A DNA stretch of 14,175 nucleotides from Methanosphaera sp. GTDB taxonomy: Archaea; Methanobacteriota; Methanobacteria; Methanobacteriales; Methanobacteriaceae. The stretch is taken from the NCBI GenBank assembly GCA_017430835.1, contig JAFRMD010000142.1, positions 1-14,175 of the forward strand, written 5' to 3'. Below the pieces are notes generated by a model. The model was not told the DNA's origin. It was given only the letters and a program-made list of their open reading frames with translations, and did no database searches. The translations under genes were made by a program, and so were the position numbers. Shown here piece by piece: positions 7,069-11,210 of this stretch (position 1 is the stretch's first letter; the number at the start of each line of letters is the position of its first letter).

Positions 7069-7168
7069 AAGTATTTTATACTTACTTATATAAATACCTT
7101 TTTTTATTAATCTTTAATTATAGTATTCTTTTAGGCATGTAACATCGATATAATTCAAATAAGGATGT
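7069..7168 (+). promoter_or_regulatory. Promoter, palindrome and RBS of the gene at 7176
   Basis: Palindrome AAGTAT-TTT-ATACTT is at 7069-7083, and a TATA region TTATATAAATA is at 7086-7096. The TATA box itself contains TATAAATACC (7089-7098), a close variant of the TGTAAATACA array site (compare TATAAATACA at 5482), so the product could occlude TBP and repress its own gene (inference). AGGATGT (7162-7168) is the RBS, eight bases or so before ATG 7176 and like the leader of the long coiled-coil gene. Confidence 0.5.
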
Positions 7169-7175
7169 ATTATAA

Positions 7176-7772
7176 ATGGCTAAAAAAAGATCTAAAACCG
7201 ATGAATCCACTACAATTACTACTCGTATTGATATAACAGCTAAGGATATTATCAACCGTAGCAGTCAAAGTTATAGAGAAATACTTGAAAACATGGCATA
7301 TTCTTCTATCAATACAAATAATGAGGAATTTGATGTTCGTTCACAAAAGGAAATAAAAGAACTTGAAGAGGACATCAGTGATTTATTATATTTCAAGAAA
7401 CAAAACGACTCCAAAATTCAAGATTTAAAGGATGAACTTAAAAAGCTTGAAAACGATAATAAACGTTTAGATAAATCCCTTTCAAAGAAGAAAACACGTT
7501 TATCAATTGTTAAACAAAATATTGAGAATCTTGAACAGGTAATACAGGATTATGAAACTAATATTTCCTATGGTATTCAGGATGCCGTTGTAAAAGTTGA
7601 AGAGACATTAAGACATAACCATGAGTTACGACAGCATGGTCCAAGAGCTCGTGTAAAAGAGTCTGAAATTAAACGCATCTGTCAAGAGTACAAGGTAAGA
7701 GTATCTGAAGTACTTCCGGGTATTGATCCAAAGTATCTGGATTGTATGGAAGGATACCAAAAGTATATCTAA
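7176..7772 (+). CDS. RHH-like/coiled-coil protein, candidate TGTAAATACA-array binder
   Basis: 198 residues. After a basic start (MAKKRSKTDE), residues 12-45 fit an RHH pattern: strand TTITTRIDI, helix A TAKDIINRSSQ, helix B SYREILENMAYSSI. Residues 55-135 are coiled coil (KEIKELEEDISDLLYFKKQN and on to ENLEQVIQDYETN). Residues 140-198 form a distinct C-terminal region with AVVKVEETLRHNHELRQHG and RVKESEIKRICQEYKVRVSE, ending DPKYLDCMEGYQKYI. This C-terminal region is shared with the broken copy at 8933-9162, so it is a family hallmark. It is the only intact gene between 3928 and 9885 and is bracketed by TGTAAATACA sites (to 6637 and from 7892), hence the assignment. The molecular role (partition, bridging, repression) is inferred; no enzymatic motif is seen. 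Confidence 0.7.
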   Translation: MAKKRSKTDESTTITTRIDITAKDIINRSSQSYREILENMAYSSINTNNEEFDVRSQKEIKELEEDISDLLYFKKQNDSKIQDLKDELKKLENDNKRLDKSLSKKKTRLSIVKQNIENLEQVIQDYETNISYGIQDAVVKVEETLRHNHELRQHGPRARVKESEIKRICQEYKVRVSEVLPGIDPKYLDCMEGYQKYI

Positions 7773-7891
7773 GAATTTATCGCATTTATAAACTCCTTAA
7801 ATTTCATTATTTTTTATACTTTACTGTTCAGTCCAAGCCAATATAATCTCATCTTCCCTCAACAACCCACAATATCATAACAACCTAATTA
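7773..7891. other. Intergenic downstream of the 7176 gene
   Basis: T-rich stretches at about 7808-7818 (ATTATTTTTTATACTTTA region) may end transcription. No gene is seen. Confidence 0.3.
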
Positions 7892-7997
7892 TGTAAATAC
7901 GATGATACTTATCATATCATTATTATAAAAATGTATTTACAGACCAATTGTAAATACAAAACTTGTTTTGCATGAAATCAGATTGAATGTAATTACA
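7892..7997. repeat. Third, short block of TGTAAATACA sites
   Basis: TGTAAATACG starts at 7892, TGTATTTACA at 7932, TGTAAATACA at 7949 and TGTAATTACA at 7988. The gaps are 40, 17 and 39 bp, the same spacing rule as in the main array 2-3 kb away on the other side of the gene. Confidence 0.75.
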
Positions 7998-8273
7998 CAT
8001 CTGCATGGTAAATGCTCTAATTTTAGCGTAAAATTATTTCCAATATTTATCCAATTATTCAAACAACAACTCAGCAGTGTTTAGCTCCTATAAACTAAAA
8101 ACCATCTTGTTTTAAATACGAATTAAATGAAAGAGGATGTTGTTTCATACAAATTTAGCCATAACAGACGATACATGTTTAATAATATTTACATTTTCGT
8201 ATTGTAGATAATTACAGATGCAATTATATTGTGACATAGATTCAGAAGAAAGAACACTGTGATACAAGGATAT
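7998..8273. other. Gene-free DNA between two arrays
   Basis: No ORF of note. There are weak site-like sequences (GGTAAATGC near 8007, TGTGATACA at 8258). Nothing else is recognised. Confidence 0.3.
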
Positions 8274-8833
8274 TGTACATACAATTTATTTAAAGTAAAA
8301 TTTTTACAGGATGTCTTACAGATATACAGTGTATATACAAAACATGATTTTTCTATTTCCTACTTTTGTACATACATAAAAGGAAAATTTTCATCAAAAA
8401 AAATAGTTGTGTACATACAGAATATTATTTTTTAATTTATCTGATTTTATACGTACACATGATCTGGATTTTATTAAAAACACATGTACATACATTTTTG
8501 AAATATTTGTATTTTTCAATTTTGTACATGCACTTGTCGTTTCAATATTTTAAGCAGTAACCGGAACTGAAAAAGAGATTGTTTTTAAGATATTTGTGGA
8601 AAGTGTACATACGAAAGATAATTTTTGATAATTTACTTTTTTATACATACAATTAAAAAAGAAGATTAAAGAGCCTGATCCTGAAATAAAAAGCATAGAA
8701 GAACATATTTAAAAATGTACATACAATTTCATAAAACGAATAAAAATTAATTTTATACGTACAAAAATTTTTAAGGCGTACGTCAAAAAGCGATTGTACC
8801 ATATTTTTGTTATTTTGTATGTATGTACGTACA
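8274..8833. repeat. TGTACATACA array with recurrent 38-bp pairs
   Basis: Exact TGTACATACA starts at 8274, 8367, 8410, 8485 and 8716. One- or two-mismatch forms start at 8330 (TGTATATACA), 8448 and 8754 (both TATACGTACA), 8523 (TGTACATGCA), 8604 (TGTACATACG), 8642 (TATACATACA) and 8824 (TGTACGTACA). The pairs 8410/8448, 8485/8523, 8604/8642 and 8716/8754 are each exactly 38 bp apart; 8330/8367 is 37. In each pair the second member is the less perfect one and often reads better in reverse. The motif differs from TGTAAATACA by one central base. The array ends about 100 bp before a relic of a homologue of the 7176 gene. Confidence 0.8.
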
Positions 8834-8932
8834 CCCACTTTTTTCAAAAGTGAACATGATTGGCTTGTGAATTAATCGCATTAATATGCTAAAATTACAT
8901 TAATCCATGGGTGCTTATTGATACAAATATAG

Positions 8933-9162
8933 CTGAAAGAGTCAGATGTAACCTTTAACATCATAGAAGAATTAAATGCTGTAAGTGAAGTCCGAGATTT
9001 ACTTCAGAAAAATGAAGATAAACGAGAAGATGGCGGTTTTGTTCCAAGAGTATCAGAGAAAAAAAACTTAATGCTATAGGTTCCAAGTATAAATTTCGCC
9101 TTAATCAAGTAACACCACATTTTAGATACTATACTAATCAAAAGTATGTTAAGCATCATTAA
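8933..9162 (+). pseudogene. Frameshifted C-terminal relic of a paralogue of the 7176 protein
   Basis: A frame open from 8933 reads (from 8960) IIEELNAVSEVRDLLQKNED, then KREDGGFVPRVSE, and reaches a stop at 9077-9079. Shifting frame in the run of eight A at 9059-9066 continues LNAIGSKYKFRLNQVTPHF and ends YTNQKYVKHH at TAA 9160-9162. This matches the end of the 7176 protein: its DAVVKVEETLRHNHELRQHG aligns gaplessly with NAVSEVRDLLQKNEDKREDG (A, V, V, L, N, R, G identical), and its RVKESEIKRICQEYKVRVSE aligns with RVSE-KKLNAIGSKYKFRLNQ (RV, E, I, YK, R shared), both then having V-x-P. No N-terminal DNA-binding part or start is found upstream, so only the tail survives. A sequencing error could explain the frameshift but not the missing front. 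Confidence 0.65.
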
Positions 9163-9176
9163 CTAATATCTTATAC

Positions 9177-9480
9177 TGTACCCCTAAACAATAATTGTTC
9201 CCACAATACTATACTGCTTGTATCCTGGGATAATATTGATGAAACAATTCCCTATATGTGTACCCATTTATTTCATGTTCCCACATATAATATCACATAC
9301 TCTGATATTGTACCCACAAGAAAAAGTGTTCCCACATTTAATATGTTACACCATAAGTATTGTACCTCTAATAAAGAAATGTTCCCACAAGATAATTGTT
9401 GTCTCCATATTGTCCTGTTATGGAATTATATTTGATTATCGTTTACATTAATGTGTACACAATCCTATAATGTTCCCACA
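9177..9480 (+). repeat. TGTACCC / TGTTCCCACA paired-site array
   Basis: Exact TGTTCCCACA starts at 9196, 9276, 9327, 9380 and 9471. Each is preceded 17-19 bases earlier by a TGTAC-type site: 9177 (TGTACCCC), 9259 (TGTACCCAT), 9309 (TGTACCCACA), 9361 (TGTACCTC) and 9454 (TGTACAC). So five ordered pairs, all on the plus strand. The C-rich centres are conspicuous in such AT-rich DNA. The outer TGT...ACA frame is shared with the TGTAAATACA and TGTACATACA arrays. The array starts 15 bases after the paralogue relic. The short ORF at 9218-9451 is an artefact of these repeats. Confidence 0.75.
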
Positions 9481-9840
9481 AAAAAGCTTAAAACATAAAA
9501 ACTTATAAGAATTATGATATTTCATATACGAGTAACAATTTCAAAATATTAAATTAATACAATGCATCTGATATAATGAATTATCCCTATCATAATTATC
9601 CATGTGTTCTAATTATCTATCTGAATTATCATAGGTAATTTCAATATAATTATACTTTGTAAAGTGTGTTTAATGTCTACAATATTTCCATTGAATACGA
9701 TATATACACATTGGAAATAGTACTCCATTATACATACAACATGACATAATCAGAGTCTAAAGTTAATATTATTATAATAACTGGGGGCTAAACTGGTTAA
9801 AATAGTGAATTTAAGGGAAAGATGTTTTATTTTTAAAAAA
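9481..9840. other. Gene-free DNA with a small AATTATC cluster
   Basis: AATTATC occurs at 9579, 9594, 9611 and 9624, 13-17 bp apart. It may be a small binding-site cluster or chance in AT-rich DNA. No ORF seen. Confidence 0.35.
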
Positions 9841-9877
9841 AGAGGTTGATATATGTTAATGTTTTTTAACATATATC
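9830..9877 (-). terminator. Histone gene terminator
   Basis: A perfect 12-bp inverted repeat, GATATATGTTAA (9848-9859) and TTAACATATATC (9866-9877), with a 6-base loop, lies 9 bases past the histone stop. Read on the minus strand it is followed by a T-rich run (complement of the A-run around 9835-9841). Confidence 0.6.
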
Positions 9878-9885
9878 CAGGATGA

Positions 9886-10086
9886 TTATTCTACTGCCAG
9901 TTTTATGTCAGCACCGGTTACTGTTTTACGTCCGGCATGGTTTGCAAATTTTGTTGCAACTTCTGCTACTTCTTCTCCGTATTCTTCCATTACGTTTGCA
10001 AGTTCAACTACTGCTTCATCGCTGATTCTTCTTCCGCCTGCTTTTTGAATTATTCTTTTTACAGGTGCGAGTGGTAATTCTGTCAT
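9886..10086 (-). CDS. Archaeal histone (HMf family)
   Basis: 66 residues, a normal length for a single histone fold. It begins MTELPLAPVKRIIQKAGGRR, with the family hallmark LPxAPxxRIIxxAG; the middle helix is ISDEAVVELANVMEEYGEEV; and it ends with the hallmark KFANHAGRKTVTGADIKLAV. It lacks the short basic tail seen after LAV in some homologues. It forms dimers and larger multimers that wrap DNA and compact the chromosome. The start is supported by AGGAGA on the minus strand (10100-10095), eight bases upstream. It has its own TATA region and a hairpin/T-tract terminator, so it is monocistronic. It is chromosomal housekeeping, though its place beside a large site-array region involved with DNA-binding proteins is noteworthy. 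Confidence 0.96.
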   Translation of the reverse strand: MTELPLAPVKRIIQKAGGRRISDEAVVELANVMEEYGEEVAEVATKFANHAGRKTVTGADIKLAVE

Positions 10087-10130
10087 AATATTAATCTCCT
10101 ATTGTTTTATAATTATATGTATGGGTAATT

Positions 10131-10150
10131 AATTATATATACTTTAAATA
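10131..10150 (-). promoter_or_regulatory. Histone promoter (TATA region)
   Basis: On the minus strand TATTTAAAGTATATATAATT covers 10150-10131, about 45-60 bases before the histone ATG, leaving a short leader with AGGAGA. Confidence 0.5.
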
Positions 10151-10177
10151 ACTATGGTATTTTATTCTATTATTATT

Positions 10178-10504
10178 TTAGAATATGTTGTTGAATTTAA
10201 ATGTATATTCTTCTGGTACATGTATTGATTCGATTTTGATTCCCTTATATTCTTGTAGGTTATCATACATTAATGATTTTAATCCCATACTGTTTATCAT
10301 ATCCCCTATTTTTTCAATCATCTTGCTAATTTTTCGTGGATTTTCATTTTTTGTTATGAAACTATCCTTACTGAAGTTTTCATCTACAAATGATGAGCTT
10401 TGATTGTCATATGTTAGAAAGTCATAGATGCTACAGGTATTGTCTGTTAAGATCATCATGTATGTTAGGAAATTATCTTGTTTTAATCGCAATATTGTGT
10501 ACAT
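10178..10504 (-). CDS. Unrecognised 108-residue protein
   Basis: 108 residues, not assigned to a family. It begins MYTILRLKQDNFLTYMMILT (strand-like) and has a polar middle (residues 28-55). A predicted amphipathic helix ISKMIEKIGDMINSMGLKSL and a C-terminal strand-rich part (KGIKIESIHVPEEYTFKFNN) follow. An in-frame TGA lies 12 bases upstream of ATG 10504, so the start cannot be earlier without a frameshift. GGGATGA precedes it by about ten bases. No signal peptide or membrane segment is seen. It is transcribed in the same direction as the histone but separated by 91 bases that contain the histone promoter. A perfect inverted repeat flanks its promoter. Confidence 0.6.
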   Translation of the reverse strand: MYTILRLKQDNFLTYMMILTDNTCSIYDFLTYDNQSSSFVDENFSKDSFITKNENPRKISKMIEKIGDMINSMGLKSLMYDNLQEYKGIKIESIHVPEEYTFKFNNIF

Positions 10505-10582
10505 GTCCCTTTTTCATCCCATCCTATAATTATTCTTTCGGAATTGTATTCTTTCCTGGTGGTATATTTGTTTATCCTTACT

Positions 10583-10620
10583 TATAAAATATACTATTCT
10601 ATACTAAAATAAGTATAGAA
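10583..10620 (-). promoter_or_regulatory. Promoter and inverted-repeat operator candidate of the 10178-10504 gene
   Basis: A TATA-like region (minus strand TATTTTATAAG, about 10593-10582) is preceded by a perfect 9-bp inverted repeat, TTCTATACT (10597-10605) and AGTATAGAA (10612-10620), with a 6-base spacer. Its position at the BRE side of the TATA box fits an operator. Confidence 0.45.
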
Positions 10621-11108
10621 ATTATATGACAATAAATGAATATCCTCAAATAGGGGATTTGTGCTAGTGGATAAACAGTTAAAATGGAAAAACAATCTTA
10701 AAAAAATAGTTATTTAGTTGAAAGGGATTTATAAGAGATGAATAGTAAATGAATTAAATCACCACTATTCATGTCTTACACTTAACAATTAATGTTATGT
10801 TTGAGGTTATATTTATGTATTTAATTATTTGCCAGAATGAAAAAATAATGTGAAATTTGTAACAGATCATACCCTGATAAACAAAAACAAAACCAATAAA
10901 AAGAAAATCAAACCGGAATCTCATAAATTACGCCTTATTATAAATAAGCATATAAAAAAAAATATTAGAAGACGAAATTATAATGGGACGAAACATAATT
11001 GATGAATAAACAAATAATGAAAATAACATACGCATCCATTAAGAACTAACCCATACAGATGTCTACATCAAAACCCCATATAAACTATAATATGAATAAA
11101 AACAATAT
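10621..11108. other. Gene-free intergenic region before the adhesin-like gene
   Basis: A 9-bp inverted repeat, ATGAATAGT (10738-10746) and ACTATTCAT (10764-10772), can form a hairpin. A 12-codon ORF at about 10814 and other short frames lack support. Nothing else is recognised. Confidence 0.35.
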
Positions 11109-11205
11109 CTATATCATATAAAAAAATTTTGTTTAATATTCATGCAAAGATATGCAAAATATCAAATAGTAATGCATGAAAACTAAAAAAAATACATGGA
11201 ATGAT
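11109..11205 (+). promoter_or_regulatory. Likely promoter and weak RBS of the adhesin-like gene
   Basis: A TATA-like ATATAAAA (about 11116-11124) would start transcription near 11145. The leader holds a tandem ATGCAAA (11142, 11152). GGAATGAT (11198-11205) is a weak Shine-Dalgarno ahead of ATG 11211. Confidence 0.4.
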
Positions 11206-11210
11206 TTAAC

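Noticed and set aside
4990..8833. CRISPR array
   Set aside because: Sites are only about 10 bp, degenerate, sometimes inverted, and gaps are 7-30 bp; no 24-37-bp repeats, leader or cas genes.
8366..8847. Small ORFs at 8366-8560 (+) and 8653-8847 (-)
   Set aside because: They span the TGTACATACA array (repeated YVH/VHT or VRTY text is the motif translated); not genes.
9218..9451. 77-residue plus-strand ORF (many PH, PI and CP residues)
   Set aside because: It is translated TGTTCCCACA/TGTACCC array; composition follows the repeats, there is no RBS, and no protein family pattern.
10851..11002. GTG-initiated basic frame (VKFVTDHTLINKNK...)
   Set aside because: No RBS, lysine-rich low-complexity composition from A-rich DNA, and no recognisable pattern.
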